From NCBI RefSeq assembly GCF_002245355.1, contig NZ_NOWF01000009.1, forward strand, positions 1 to 64,000: a stretch of 64,000 bases of DNA, read 5' to 3'. This document shows, one piece after another, positions 1 through 8,494 of the stretch; the stretch's first letter is position 1, and each line of letters starts with the position of its first letter. Under the pieces are notes generated by a model. The model saw only the letters and a list, made by a program, of their open reading frames with translations. It had not been told where the DNA came from and ran no database searches. This stretch comes from Paludifilum halophilum (lineage in GTDB: Bacteria > Bacillota > Bacilli > Thermoactinomycetales > DSM-45169). Made by a program: the position numbers and the translations under genes.

Positions 1-57
1 TGTATTAGGCACGCCGCCAGCGTTCGTCCTGAGCCAGGATCAAACTCTCCGTTAAAG
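1..57 (-). rRNA. 16S rRNA, 5' end only
   Basis: Read on the minus strand this begins with the conserved 16S start (GGAGAGTTTGATCCTGGCTC) and continues into the universal helix that includes GGCGGCGTGCC. Only the first ~57 nt lie in the window; the gene continues past the left edge. The mature 5' end is placed by analogy with Bacillus at about base 57. The leader just upstream (60-130) contains the CTTGAAAACTGA-type sequence common in Bacillota rrn leaders. Confidence 0.95.
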
Positions 58-174
58 GCGAGCTTGATTGCTCGAATAGACAGGGTCCTGTTCGCTCTTC
101 AGTTTTCAAGGAACGCTTCCCGTTGTCCTCGCGGTTTTCTCCGCGAGAGCCGCTCGTTTGCGGCGACAAGATCT

Positions 175-203
175 ATACTATCAAATCCAATCGATCCTGT
201 CAA
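175..203 (-). promoter_or_regulatory. rrn promoter, proximal
   Basis: On the minus strand TTGACA (203-198) is followed after exactly 17 bases by TAGTAT (180-175). It lies about 120 bases upstream of the 16S 5' end. The perfect -35 box and ideal spacing fit a strong sigma-A promoter for the rRNA operon. Confidence 0.75.
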
Positions 204-285
204 CAACTTTTTTCGCTTTTTTTTGAGACGTGATTGCGACTCCTGTTTATGTCGAAATGTGTCTCGCGTCTCAGCGACAAGTAAT

Positions 286-314
286 AATTTATCATGGTTT
301 ATAGGATTCGTCAA
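286..314 (-). promoter_or_regulatory. rrn promoter, distal
   Basis: On the minus strand TTGACG (314-309), a 17-base spacer, then TAAATT (291-286). Tandem promoters upstream of rrn operons are usual in Bacilli; this one lies 111 bases upstream of the proximal one. Confidence 0.6.
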
Positions 315-551
315 GAAGAATTTTGATCAATGAATCCGTTTTTTTCATTCCGTTTCGAGGAAAAAAGGAATGAGAGCAGGCGGGTACGGATTCAGTTCAG
401 GTATAAGATCCGAAAAGATTCCCAAGCGGCCAGTATCTCTGCAGGGACAACTACAGCGGTTTTGGGCAAATACTGCCGCTCACGGCTTCACAACACCTCT
501 ATCATAGGTGACTTTCCTCCTTCATATCTTTTGTAAAGGAAGGAGGATTCC
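315..551. other. intergenic, rrn promoter to gene at 552
   Basis: I see no gene here. The right end carries the ribosome-binding site AAGGAAGGAGG just before the ATG at 552. No clear promoter or terminator was recognised in the rest. Confidence 0.5.
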
Positions 552-1181
552 ATGCAAAAATCCATCGGTTTTTACCCGCTCAATCAGATTCTGTACCATA
601 ATCCGCCGGTCAAGGAAGCCCCTGAACCCTTATACCCGACGATCCACCCCAGCTCATTTGTCGGAGCTGATTCGATGGTGATCGGAGATGTCCGGGTGGG
701 GCAGGATGTATTCATCGGATTTCACAATGTGATTCGCGCCGACGCGTCCCCTCCCTTTATCATCGGACCCCGCTCCAACATCCAGGACTTTGTACTGATT
801 CATTGTCACCCCGGAGAGTATCTCCAATTCGGCGAGCAACGATACGGAGTCTACATCGAAGGGGACGTCAGCATGTTGCACCACTCCGCCCCACACGGAC
901 CGCTGTATATCGGGCGAAATACCTTTATCGGACAACATGTTTCCATTTACATGGCTTCGATCGGAAGAAATTGCGTCATTATGCACGGCGCCGTGATCGC
1001 TGAAAAGGTGAAAATCGCGGACAACCGCTTTGTAGCTCCCGGTCAGGCCGTCTACAAGCAAGAGCAGGCGGATGCTCTTCCTGAAGTACCGAAAAAATAC
1101 AAAGGACTCAATGCAACCATCATCGATTACTATTACCGCCTCGGGAAATCCTATCAAAGGCATACACCGCTGGGGATTTAA
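552..1181 (+). CDS. gamma-carbonic anhydrase-like hexapeptide-repeat protein
   Basis: A 209-residue left-handed beta-helix protein with repeated hexapeptide turns (residues ~35-165) and a C-terminal helix. Histidines in LIHCHPG and in the LHHSAPHG segment match the zinc-ligand pattern of the Cam/CaiE/PaaY-type gamma-carbonic anhydrases, so reversible CO2 hydration or a related metal-dependent role is likely. Acyltransferase activity cannot be excluded from the fold alone. The ATG follows AAGGAAGGAGG at good spacing. It appears monocistronic, next to a methyltransferase on the same strand. Confidence 0.8.
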   Translation: MQKSIGFYPLNQILYHNPPVKEAPEPLYPTIHPSSFVGADSMVIGDVRVGQDVFIGFHNVIRADASPPFIIGPRSNIQDFVLIHCHPGEYLQFGEQRYGVYIEGDVSMLHHSAPHGPLYIGRNTFIGQHVSIYMASIGRNCVIMHGAVIAEKVKIADNRFVAPGQAVYKQEQADALPEVPKKYKGLNATIIDYYYRLGKSYQRHTPLGI

Positions 1182-1307
1182 GGTTTTACCTTAAATCCGC
1201 CGAGAAAAAGGGAGTTTCTGCAACCAAGCCCTCGGGGAATCATCGGTCTTGCCGAAACGCTATGCTCCAGAATCTAAAACCTGTCATCTCAGGGAGGCAA
1301 CACACCA

Positions 1308-1898
1308 ATGGGGAAAATCTTCGCTTCCACTTACGACCTCTGGATGGGCCCTCTGGAACGCAAAGGGTTGGGTCCCATCCGGAAACATTTGATTCGAAAA
1401 GCCCGGGGCCGAGTGTTGGAAATCGGATCAGGAACGGGATTCAACTTCCCTTATTATCGAGGGACCGGTAAAGTTACCGCCATCGATCCGGAACCCGCTA
1501 TGACAAAACAAGCCAAAGCACGGGCCGAAAAGGCTCATGTTCCGATCGAAGTGATCACTGTCGGGGGAGAGAAACTCCCCTTTCCGGACCACTCCTTCGA
1601 TACGGTAGTGGGAACTCTTGTTTTATGTACCATTCCCGACCCTTACAAAGCTTTAAAAGAGGTTCGGCGGGTGTGCCGACCAGGAGGACAAGTTCTTTTT
1701 TTGGAACATGTCCGTGTCAGGCAACCGCTCCTCGGGCGAATCCAGGATGGGTTGACTCCGATATGGAAACGGCTGTGCGACGGATGTCACCTCAACCGCA
1801 ACCCCCTGGAACCGATTGAACGAGCCGGTTTGAAAGTGGTTCGTGTTAATCGTTATTTCCGTGAAATTTTTCTTACGATCGAGGCGATCCATCCATAG
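1308..1898 (+). CDS. class I SAM-dependent methyltransferase
   Basis: A 196-residue protein with a Rossmann methyltransferase fold. Motif I LEIGSGTGFNF (~residues 37-47) binds SAM, the acidic end of strand beta2 is AIDPEP, and LPFPDHSFDTVVG is the post-motif typical of UbiE/COQ5-like enzymes. The substrate is not evident; relatives act on lipids, quinones or small molecules. GGGAGG lies 11 bases before the ATG. It converges with the eda gene, leaving only a few bases between the stop codons. Confidence 0.8.
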   Translation: MGKIFASTYDLWMGPLERKGLGPIRKHLIRKARGRVLEIGSGTGFNFPYYRGTGKVTAIDPEPAMTKQAKARAEKAHVPIEVITVGGEKLPFPDHSFDTVVGTLVLCTIPDPYKALKEVRRVCRPGGQVLFLEHVRVRQPLLGRIQDGLTPIWKRLCDGCHLNRNPLEPIERAGLKVVRVNRYFREIFLTIEAIHP

Positions 1899-1901
1899 TC
1901 A

Positions 1902-2546
1902 TCATGAATGGACAGCGTTCATCAATTGTCCAAGCGTTTTATGGATTTGGTCCCGATTTTCACTCTCAGATCCGCCTTTGGGAAACAGCCCCGATCCAAT
2001 CCCTACCGCTGTCGCCCCCGCCTGTAAATACTCCCGAGCGTTAGCCTCGTTGACCCCGCCGGTGGCCATCAAGGGAATCCCGGGCAAAGGCCCTTGAAGA
2101 TCCTTGATATACGAAGGTCCCAGAGTGCGGCTGGGAAAAACCTTGACAAGGGAAGCTCCCGCCTGATCGGCCCGGAGGATTTCAGTGGGAGTAAATGCGC
2201 CGGGAATCACGGGAATATCGTGCTTGCGTCCATAATGAATCACTTCTTCATCCAGATGAGGGCTTACAAAAAAGCGAGCACCGGCTTGCCGCGCTTTTTC
2301 TGCATCTTCCATATCCAAGACTGTACCGGCACCGATCCAGAGCGTTTCGTCATACTCCCGAATCAACTTCCGAATAATCCCGTCCGCGTCGGGAGTGTTC
2401 AACGTCACTTCCAGAATGCGGATCCCTCCCTTGTACAGATCCGGTATCCGTTCACCGATGGTTTCACAGGAAAGCCCCCGTATGATGGCGATGATTTTTT
2501 CCTTGCGGATGGTTTCGATAAAGCGGTGTTCCAACGATTCGTTCAT
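1902..2546 (-). CDS. eda: 2-keto-3-deoxy-6-phosphogluconate/galactonate aldolase
   Basis: About 214 residues of a class I aldolase: a TIM barrel with the catalytic Glu region (EVTLNTPDA), the Schiff-base lysine in SLVKVFPS, and a C-terminal MATGGV glycine motif. It cleaves KDPG or its galacto epimer to pyruvate and glyceraldehyde-3-phosphate. The ATG at 2546 is preferred over an upstream in-frame ATG because AAAGGAGGATCT lies just upstream. It is the last gene of the kdgK-dgoD-eda operon, 63 bases after dgoD, so it probably performs the final step of galactonate breakdown. Confidence 0.9.
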   Translation of the reverse strand: MNESLEHRFIETIRKEKIIAIIRGLSCETIGERIPDLYKGGIRILEVTLNTPDADGIIRKLIREYDETLWIGAGTVLDMEDAEKARQAGARFFVSPHLDEEVIHYGRKHDIPVIPGAFTPTEILRADQAGASLVKVFPSRTLGPSYIKDLQGPLPGIPLMATGGVNEANAREYLQAGATAVGIGSGLFPKGGSESENRDQIHKTLGQLMNAVHS

Positions 2547-2609
2547 TGAAGATCCTCCTTTAGAGGCACGCCGGATCCGGCGTGCCTGCATTTCAATCAT
2601 CCGGCCGCA

Positions 2610-3758
2610 TTACCATTCGGCCACCGTCCCGTCATCCTGCCGCCAGACGGGATTTTTCCACTGATGGCCGACTTTCGCCTGTTGACGAACCGTTTCTTCA
2701 TCAATGGAGATTCCTAGGCCGAAGCCCTTCGGAATGGTGACATGGCCGTTTTGGTAACGGAATACGGAAGCGTCCTCTAAGTAATCCAAAAGGTCTTTCT
2801 TTTGATTGTAATGAATACCGAGACTCTGTTCCTGAATGAAAACGTTAGGGGTACAGGCATCCAGCTGAAGGCTGGCGGCTAAAGCGATCGGACCCAGCGG
2901 ACAGTGGGGAGCCACAGCCACATCGTAGGCCTCAGCCATCGCCGCAATTTTTTTGACTTCAGTGATTCCCCCGGCATGGGAAAGATCCGGCTGAATCACG
3001 TCGACATATCCCTCCGCCAAAAGCTGTTTAAAGTCCCAGCGGGTATACATCCGCTCCCCCGTGGCAATCGGAGTGGTCGTATGTCGGGCGATCTCCCGAA
3101 GAGCTTCATGATTCTCCGGGAGAACGGGTTCTTCAATAAACATCAAGTGATAGGGCTCCAATTCCTTGGCCACCCTTTTGGCCATCGGTTTGCGGATGCG
3201 ACCGTGAAAGTCGACAGCGATGCCGAAGTCCTTGCCACAGGCCTCACGAATCGATGCGACACGCTCTACGACCGCTTCCACTTTGGAAAAAGAATCGATG
3301 TAGTGCATCTGGACGGAAGCGTTCATTTTGACTGCGGTAAAACCGGCCTCCTTTTTCTCTCTGGCGGCCTGTCCAACATCCGAGGGAGAATCTCCTCCAA
3401 TCCAAGAGTAAACCTGAACATGATCCCGGACGGATCCTCCCAGAAACTCATAAACAGGAAGTCTATGGCGCTTCCCCTTGATATCCCACAGAGCCTGGTC
3501 AATCCCGGCGATCGCACTCATCAAGACTGGTCCACCCCGGTAAAAGCCTCCGCGGTAAAGAACTTGCCACAAATCCTCGATTTGATCAGGGTCCCGACCG
3601 ATCAGATAGGGTTCCAATTCCCGGACGGCAGCGGCAACAGTCCCCGCCCGTCCTTCCACAACAGGTTCTCCCCAACCGCAGATGCCGTCGTCGGTCATGA
3701 TTTTCAAAAAAAGCCAGCGAGGCGGAACTGTAAACAGTTCTAACCGGGTGATTTTCAC
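2610..3758 (-). CDS. dgoD: D-galactonate dehydratase
   Basis: 382 residues, the same length as the E. coli enzyme, and matching it throughout as far as I recall that sequence. It is an enolase-superfamily (mandelate racemase-type) Mg-dependent dehydratase converting D-galactonate to 2-keto-3-deoxygalactonate. Signature stretches are RGGPVLMSAIAGIDQALWD, the metal-ligand series (DFHGR, FIEEP, GERM), the catalytic LSHAGGITE/APHCPLGP region and the C-terminal WRNPLW-like tail ending in VAEW. The start is GTG with GGGGAGG 8 bases upstream. It lies 18 bases after the kinase gene, hence co-transcribed. Confidence 0.93.
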   Translation of the reverse strand: MKITRLELFTVPPRWLFLKIMTDDGICGWGEPVVEGRAGTVAAAVRELEPYLIGRDPDQIEDLWQVLYRGGFYRGGPVLMSAIAGIDQALWDIKGKRHRLPVYEFLGGSVRDHVQVYSWIGGDSPSDVGQAAREKKEAGFTAVKMNASVQMHYIDSFSKVEAVVERVASIREACGKDFGIAVDFHGRIRKPMAKRVAKELEPYHLMFIEEPVLPENHEALREIARHTTTPIATGERMYTRWDFKQLLAEGYVDVIQPDLSHAGGITEVKKIAAMAEAYDVAVAPHCPLGPIALAASLQLDACTPNVFIQEQSLGIHYNQKKDLLDYLEDASVFRYQNGHVTIPKGFGLGISIDEETVRQQAKVGHQWKNPVWRQDDGTVAEW

Positions 3759-3776
3759 TTGACATCCCTCCCCATT

Positions 3777-4724
3777 TTATCGCTGGGTCCCGGTTTCTCC
3801 TTGAAGAAAACAGTGCAACTCCTCTCGATCCGGCAGGGATTCATAATCTCCCTTTACAGTCACAGCCAGAGCCCCCAGGGCACAGGCCCGTTTAACCGCC
3901 GAATCCGGGTCGAGGCCGTCCAACAAGCCGGACAGACAACCTGCGGCGAAGGCATCTCCCGCCCCGACCTCATCCACTTCTTGCGAAACCTGAAAACCCG
4001 GTACATATCCATCTTTTTGCTCCGTCTGATAATAGGCTCCCCGGGGACCCAGTTTCACCACCACCTGCCGCGCCCCGAGGGATCGAAGATTCTCGGCGAC
4101 GGATTCGGGATCGGTGGCACCGGTCATCAATTCTCCTTCGGCAAGACCGGGGAGAACCAAGTGAGAACGGGAAGCGATCTGTCGAAAGACAGGGGCCGCT
4201 TCCTTCCGGGACCACAACTTTCCCCGATAATTGGGATCAAAGACCACCTTCATCCCCTGCTCCCGTGCCTTGTCCAAGGCGGCAAAAACCGCTTTCTTAC
4301 AGGAGGATCCGAGAGCCGGAGTAATTCCGGTGACAAACAGGATTGCCGCTTCGGAGAAAGCCGGCAAGTCCACCAGGCCTTGATCCATGGCACTGGCGGC
4401 GGAACCGGAACGATAATAATAAATACGGGTCTGTTTTCCGCCGAGCCTTTCCTTGATATAAAGACCGGTGGGGCGGATGGGATCAAAAGTAACCCCGCTC
4501 ACATCCACTCCTTCTCCACGCAATGTTTTGTAAATCCAACGGCCGAAAGGATCCTTTCCCAGACGACTGACCCACGCCGTCCGATACCCCAGACGAGACA
4601 GGGCGATGGCTACATTGGATTCAGCACCGGCCAGCTTTTTTTCAAACCCGTGGACGGTGTCCAAAGGTCCGTCTTGGACCGGACTGAAAGCTAGCATCGT
4701 TTCTCCCAATGTCACAACATCCAA
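3777..4724 (-). CDS. kdgK: 2-keto-3-deoxygluconate/galactonate kinase (PfkB family)
   Basis: A ribokinase-like (PfkB) sugar kinase of ~315 residues. It shows the N-terminal VTLGETM strand, the GGA(E)SN-type substrate loop (KLAGAESNVAIAL) and the C-terminal active-site DEVGAGDAFAAG with the catalytic Asp. By operon context it phosphorylates 2-keto-3-deoxygalactonate before the aldolase. The TTG at 4724 is preferred because it lies about 8 bases after AAAGGGGG; an in-frame GTG at 4733 directly abuts that site. It is the first gene of the operon and divergent from the IclR gene. E. coli uses an unrelated kinase (DgoK) for this step. Confidence 0.85.
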   Translation of the reverse strand: MDVVTLGETMLAFSPVQDGPLDTVHGFEKKLAGAESNVAIALSRLGYRTAWVSRLGKDPFGRWIYKTLRGEGVDVSGVTFDPIRPTGLYIKERLGGKQTRIYYYRSGSAASAMDQGLVDLPAFSEAAILFVTGITPALGSSCKKAVFAALDKAREQGMKVVFDPNYRGKLWSRKEAAPVFRQIASRSHLVLPGLAEGELMTGATDPESVAENLRSLGARQVVVKLGPRGAYYQTEQKDGYVPGFQVSQEVDEVGAGDAFAAGCLSGLLDGLDPDSAVKRACALGALAVTVKGDYESLPDREELHCFLQGETGTQR

Positions 4725-4818
4725 TCCATCCACCCCCTTTCATCATGCCAATCCGATTTTCAGAGATCGGCATTCCGGTTTGTTTCCATATAAGAAATGA
4801 TGTTTCCTATATATTTTT

Positions 4819-4846
4819 GTTATAATATACAATGACTTTTGATCAA
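4819..4846 (-). promoter_or_regulatory. promoter of galactonate operon, with possible IclR operator nearby
   Basis: On the minus strand TTGATC (4846-4841), 16 bases, then TATAAC (4824-4819). On the plus strand the same AT-rich segment offers TATAAT (4821-4826) as -10 for the iclR gene, so the two divergent promoters overlap. An imperfect dyad TTTC-N7-GAAA around 4783-4797, and a second TTTCC copy at 4803-4807, lie just downstream of the minus-strand start and could be regulator sites. The dyad assignment is weak. Confidence 0.5.
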
Positions 4847-4881
4847 AAAGCAATCCGATCCATAAAAAAAGGGCTGGTTTG

Positions 4882-5655
4882 ATGGATAACCAAAAGAAAA
4901 CACCCTACGGCACTGCCGTGCTGAAGGCGATCTCCATTCTCGAATATTTGTCCGAAAAAGAGGAAGCCCAAGGGGTCAGTGAGATCGCCCGGGGAACCGG
5001 ACTGAATAAACCAACCGTATTCAAGCTTTTGGAAACACTGACTCTAGTGGGATGGGTGGAAAAAGAGGAACGGGAGGCCCGCTTCCGCCCGGGTCTCAGC
5101 CTGATTCGACTGGCTCAGCGATCTCTGGATCAGATGAATGTGGTCAAGCTGACCGAACCAGAGTTGAAACAATTGAATGAGGAAACCGGGGAAACGGTTC
5201 ATTTGGGATTGTTGGACAAGTGGCAGGTGGTCTATGTCAATAAGTTGGAATGTAAACAAACGGTCCGTATGTACTCCCAAATCGGTCGAACCGCCCCCCT
5301 TTATTGCACAGGAATCGGCAAAGCGCTCCTTTCTTGTTTAACTGAAGAAGAGTTAGGACAATTTTTTGCTGAAACGGAATTGAAACCCTTTACCCCGCAA
5401 ACCATCACTCGCCGGGAGGAATTGCTTCAAAATCTGGAGGAAATCCGATCCAAAGGCTATGCGGTGGATAAGGGGGAACACGAGGAAGAAGTACGATGCA
5501 TGGCCATCCCTCTTCAGCACCAAAACAAGGTGTACGGAGCCGTCAGTGTCAGCGCTCCTCGCTACCGAACAGATGATGAACGGCTCCTTCGTTTCTTCAC
5601 TCCCCTGGAAAACTGTCGTCGACGGATTCTGGAACGTTTGTCAGCAGCGATCTAA
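4882..5655 (+). CDS. IclR-family transcriptional regulator
   Basis: About 257 residues: an N-terminal winged helix (residues ~10-70, with the helix-turn-helix stretch SEIARGTGLNKPTVFKLL) and a C-terminal IclR effector domain (~85-255) with the usual IGRTAPLYCTGIGKALL and GYAVDKGEHEEEV segments. It is divergent from kdgK-dgoD-eda, so it is likely a repressor responding to galactonate or 2-keto-3-deoxy-sugar acids, like KdgR. The ATG at 4882 is chosen; a TTG directly before it is in frame. Its stop codon lies at the edge of a repeat element. Confidence 0.85.
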   Translation: MDNQKKTPYGTAVLKAISILEYLSEKEEAQGVSEIARGTGLNKPTVFKLLETLTLVGWVEKEEREARFRPGLSLIRLAQRSLDQMNVVKLTEPELKQLNEETGETVHLGLLDKWQVVYVNKLECKQTVRMYSQIGRTAPLYCTGIGKALLSCLTEEELGQFFAETELKPFTPQTITRREELLQNLEEIRSKGYAVDKGEHEEEVRCMAIPLQHQNKVYGAVSVSAPRYRTDDERLLRFFTPLENCRRRILERLSAAI

Positions 5656-5768
5656 AACGTGTTCCTGGTGGATCGGGTTGGGTTCCACGTTCGTTGTTCT
5701 TACGAGCCAAAGGCACTCCGTGTGGAACCCAACCCTCTCGAATAGGGGCTTTTTCACAACGTCCTTAA
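5652..5768 (-). repeat. dispersed inverted-repeat element, copy A (degenerate)
   Basis: One of four related elements in the window (others at 54461, 55950 and 62284). It has the hairpin arms GGGTTGGGTTCCAC / GTGGAACCCAACCC and the shared core ACGAGCCAAAGGCACTCC. The right end TCACAACG is recognisable, but the left terminal repeat is eroded and about 9 bases are missing in the loop relative to copy D. Orientation is the same as copy D and opposite to B and C. It lies between the 3' ends of iclR and the convergent metallopeptidase gene. Confidence 0.8.
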
Positions 5769-5830
5769 AGAGCCGTGCTGAAGGTGGGACCCCTCTTTAG
5801 AAAGTGGGGAAGGGTCGGTCGATTCTCCCC

Positions 5831-7006
5831 TCAATCCCCTGTCTTCTGCTTTTTTTTTCGATCCTCCATCCATTCCCGCTCCAGTTGTTCCAGAGTCTTC
5901 CCCAACACCTTGCGAAGCGCGGAACGCGTGCGTTGATTCAATTCCGTACGCTTTTCCGAGCTGTCCCGATCAATGGCGGGATAAAGCTCTAATAACTCAA
6001 AAACCCGTTTCAACTTCTCTTCACCGTAGCGACGGACCAAAAACCGATACCAATGCTCACATTGGTCGTAATATTCTTCGGCCGCCTGTCGGGGCAACTT
6101 TTCCAGATCCAATTCCTCCATTTGCGACATCTTCCAGCGGGGCTTTCCGTATGGTTTGTCCTCTTCTTCCGTTCGCAATCCGGGGAGCAGATGGGACTGA
6201 TAGTATTCCGCCGCCCCTTCCTGCATCCAGTATGCGGCATTGTCCCCGGTCAACTCGCTCACCATCTGGTGGGTGATCTCGTGAACGATTCCCGATGAAA
6301 ACAGTTTTTTATCGGAAAATCCTTTGGCTCCTACCATTTTGATCGCCTGATCCTCTTCGTGCCATCCTGCCGCCCAGGAAGGCAAGGAGAGTTTGACGGA
6401 CTGCCGGAATACTTCCGGCCTGCTGTATAACTTGACTTCCAACCGGTGCCGGGTACGCCACCCATAGATTCTCTCCAGCTCCCTGGACGCTTTAACAACC
6501 GTATTCAAAGCGATGGAAGCCTGTTCCCGCAATATCTTATCTGAAAAATGGACAACAGCGTTTCCCCGGGTCAGATGATAGAAGGGCAAATCCGAGTCCT
6601 TCCAGCCGGAGGCGGTTTCCTGAAAGGACAGGGGAAACTTGACGGAGTACTCCTTTCCCCGTCTGCAATAGGTTTGTTCCACCCAGGCGCGTATCTGGTG
6701 TTCTTTTTCCGGAATCACCGAAATCAGTCGCAGTCGGTAGGAGTAGGGGTCGATCCACCGAACGGCATCGTCGAACCATCGCTTCTGTTCCTGGACATAA
6801 GCGGGCATGGACGGATTGATCAGACGGAGGAAATGTTCGCGGTCTTTGCGGTTCACCGCCTCCTGTTTTTCCCGAATTAATTGCCGGATCTCTTCTTTTA
6901 CGGGTTGAACCTCGGCATGAACGAAATACGGAACCCATGCACCCGTACAGACAAGGAGAACCATTCCGACCGACAGGATTCGCCGGGCCGCCTTACTCAC
7001 CCACAA
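5831..7006 (-). CDS. secreted gluzincin-type (MA clan) metallopeptidase-like protein
   Basis: About 391 residues. An N-terminal signal peptide (hydrophobic run ending FVHA) precedes an N-terminal domain resembling NTF2-like or DUF4440 proteins. A C-terminal domain has HEITH near residue 242 and QEGAAEYY ~20 residues later, the zinc-ligand pattern of MA-clan peptidases; this suggests an exported zinc protease of unknown substrate. The C-terminus is highly charged. The start is uncertain: TTG at 7006 sits 7 bases after GGAGG, with GTG at 7000 and a distant ATG at 7063 as alternatives. It overlaps no neighbour and seems monocistronic. Confidence 0.7.
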   Translation of the reverse strand: MWVSKAARRILSVGMVLLVCTGAWVPYFVHAEVQPVKEEIRQLIREKQEAVNRKDREHFLRLINPSMPAYVQEQKRWFDDAVRWIDPYSYRLRLISVIPEKEHQIRAWVEQTYCRRGKEYSVKFPLSFQETASGWKDSDLPFYHLTRGNAVVHFSDKILREQASIALNTVVKASRELERIYGWRTRHRLEVKLYSRPEVFRQSVKLSLPSWAAGWHEEDQAIKMVGAKGFSDKKLFSSGIVHEITHQMVSELTGDNAAYWMQEGAAEYYQSHLLPGLRTEEEDKPYGKPRWKMSQMEELDLEKLPRQAAEEYYDQCEHWYRFLVRRYGEEKLKRVFELLELYPAIDRDSSEKRTELNQRTRSALRKVLGKTLEQLEREWMEDRKKKQKTGD

Positions 7007-7089
7007 CCACTCCCCTCCACGGTTATCATCTGTATTAGTCTGATACCGAAGAAGATGCCTCATTCAACCGGTTACAAATATTCAAGACG

Positions 7090-7124
7090 AAAAAGAACCC
7101 GCTTGCCAAAAAGGGAGCGGGTTC
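7090..7124 (-). terminator. rho-independent terminator of the guaA-permease operon
   Basis: On the minus strand the stem GAACCCGC / GCGGGTTC is followed by TTTTTCG. It lies directly after the permease stop codon. Confidence 0.8.
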
Positions 7125-7135
7125 GGAACCATGGA

Positions 7136-8464
7136 TCAGATGTTTCCCAAAAGGGCGAAACGAACCATGAAAATGATGGCCAATATATAGAGGATCGGAT
7201 GAACGTCTCGGGCTTTCCCGGCGAATACTTTGGCCAAGGGATACATAATAAAGCCGATGGCAATCCCGGTTGCGATACTGAAGGCCAAGGGCATCATTAA
7301 TACGGTCAAAAAGGCGGGAACCGATTCCGATACATCCTGCCACTCAATCTCTTTCAAGCTTTTACACATCAGGACACCGACGATAATCAGCGCAGGAGAC
7401 GTAATCGCCGATACGGAAGCAAAGCTTTCCACCAGGGGAAAGAAAAAGACAGAGAGCAGGAACAACACGGCTGTGGTCACCGAAGTCATCCCCGTTCGTC
7501 CCCCGCTGGCCACTCCCGCCGTGGACTCGATATAGGAAGTTACGGTGGAAGTACCTAAAGCGGCACCGGACATTGTGGCCAGAGAATCGGCCGTCAGGGC
7601 GCGTCCAGCCCGGGGCAGCTTGTTATTCTTCAACAGCCCGGCCTGATTGGTTACACCCACCAACGTCCCCGCCGTATCAAACAAGTCGACAAAGATAAAC
7701 GCGAAAACAATGGCGAAGAAACCGAGTTCCAGGGCCCCCGCAATATCCATCTGCATCCATGTGGGGGCCGGACTGGGCGGTTGGTCGAACAGCTTGGAGG
7801 GCATCTCCACGACGCCGAAGATCATCCCGACTACGGCGGTTCCGATCACCCCGAAAAAGACGGCGCCCTTCCACTGACGGATCATCAGAAAAAGAGTGAG
7901 GATCAGCCCGAAAAAGGTGAGCAGAATCCCGGGCTGTGTCAAATCCGAATTCAGAGCGATAAATGTGGATTCATCCGCAACGAGCACTTCTGCGTTCTTT
8001 AATCCGACAAAAGCGATAAACAGCCCGATCCCCGAGGAAACGGCGTGTTTTAATCCTGGCGGAATCGCGTTGATAATCATTTCCCGCACCTTGGTCACCG
8101 TCAGCACAAAAAAGACCAATCCGGAAATGAACACGGCTCCGAGAGCCGCCTGCCAGCTGACACCCATCCCCAACACGACGGTATAAGTAAAATAGGCGCT
8201 CAGACCGATCCCCGGCGCCAGCGCAATCGGATAATTGGCCAATAATCCCATCAACAGGGTTCCCAAGCCCGCCGACACCGCTGTAGCGACAAAGACGGCT
8301 CCGAAGTCCATCCCGGCTTCTTTCCCGAGGAGAAACGGGTTTACCAACAAGATATATGCCATGGTTAAAAATGTAGTAGCACCCGCCATCATCTCGGTCT
8401 TCAGATCGGTCCGGTGTTCGGCAAAACCAAAAAAGCGGGCGATTCCGGATGTTTGTTTGCCCAA
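7136..8464 (-). CDS. pbuG: NCS2-family guanine/hypoxanthine permease
   Basis: 442 residues with 12 or more hydrophobic segments, matching the AzgA/PbuG/PbuO branch of nucleobase transporters. Typical blocks are the MAGATTFLTMAYILLVNP N-terminus, ALAPGIGLSAYF, a VDLFDTAGTLVGV segment and GTSTVTSYIES. It is expected to import guanine and hypoxanthine by proton symport. The start is TTG with GAAGGGAG upstream. It sits 30 bases after guaA in the same operon under the guanine riboswitch, which supports the substrate assignment; pbuO would be an equally fair name. Confidence 0.85.
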   Translation of the reverse strand: MGKQTSGIARFFGFAEHRTDLKTEMMAGATTFLTMAYILLVNPFLLGKEAGMDFGAVFVATAVSAGLGTLLMGLLANYPIALAPGIGLSAYFTYTVVLGMGVSWQAALGAVFISGLVFFVLTVTKVREMIINAIPPGLKHAVSSGIGLFIAFVGLKNAEVLVADESTFIALNSDLTQPGILLTFFGLILTLFLMIRQWKGAVFFGVIGTAVVGMIFGVVEMPSKLFDQPPSPAPTWMQMDIAGALELGFFAIVFAFIFVDLFDTAGTLVGVTNQAGLLKNNKLPRAGRALTADSLATMSGAALGTSTVTSYIESTAGVASGGRTGMTSVTTAVLFLLSVFFFPLVESFASVSAITSPALIIVGVLMCKSLKEIEWQDVSESVPAFLTVLMMPLAFSIATGIAIGFIMYPLAKVFAGKARDVHPILYILAIIFMVRFALLGNI

Positions 8465-8494
8465 ATTTGCTTCTCCCTTCCGGCGATCGGTCGA

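Noticed and set aside
5652-5768. Repeat copies read as a CRISPR array or as tRNA-like genes
   Set aside because: The four copies are far apart, in both orientations, and have internal inverted repeats; there are no spacers and no cas genes.
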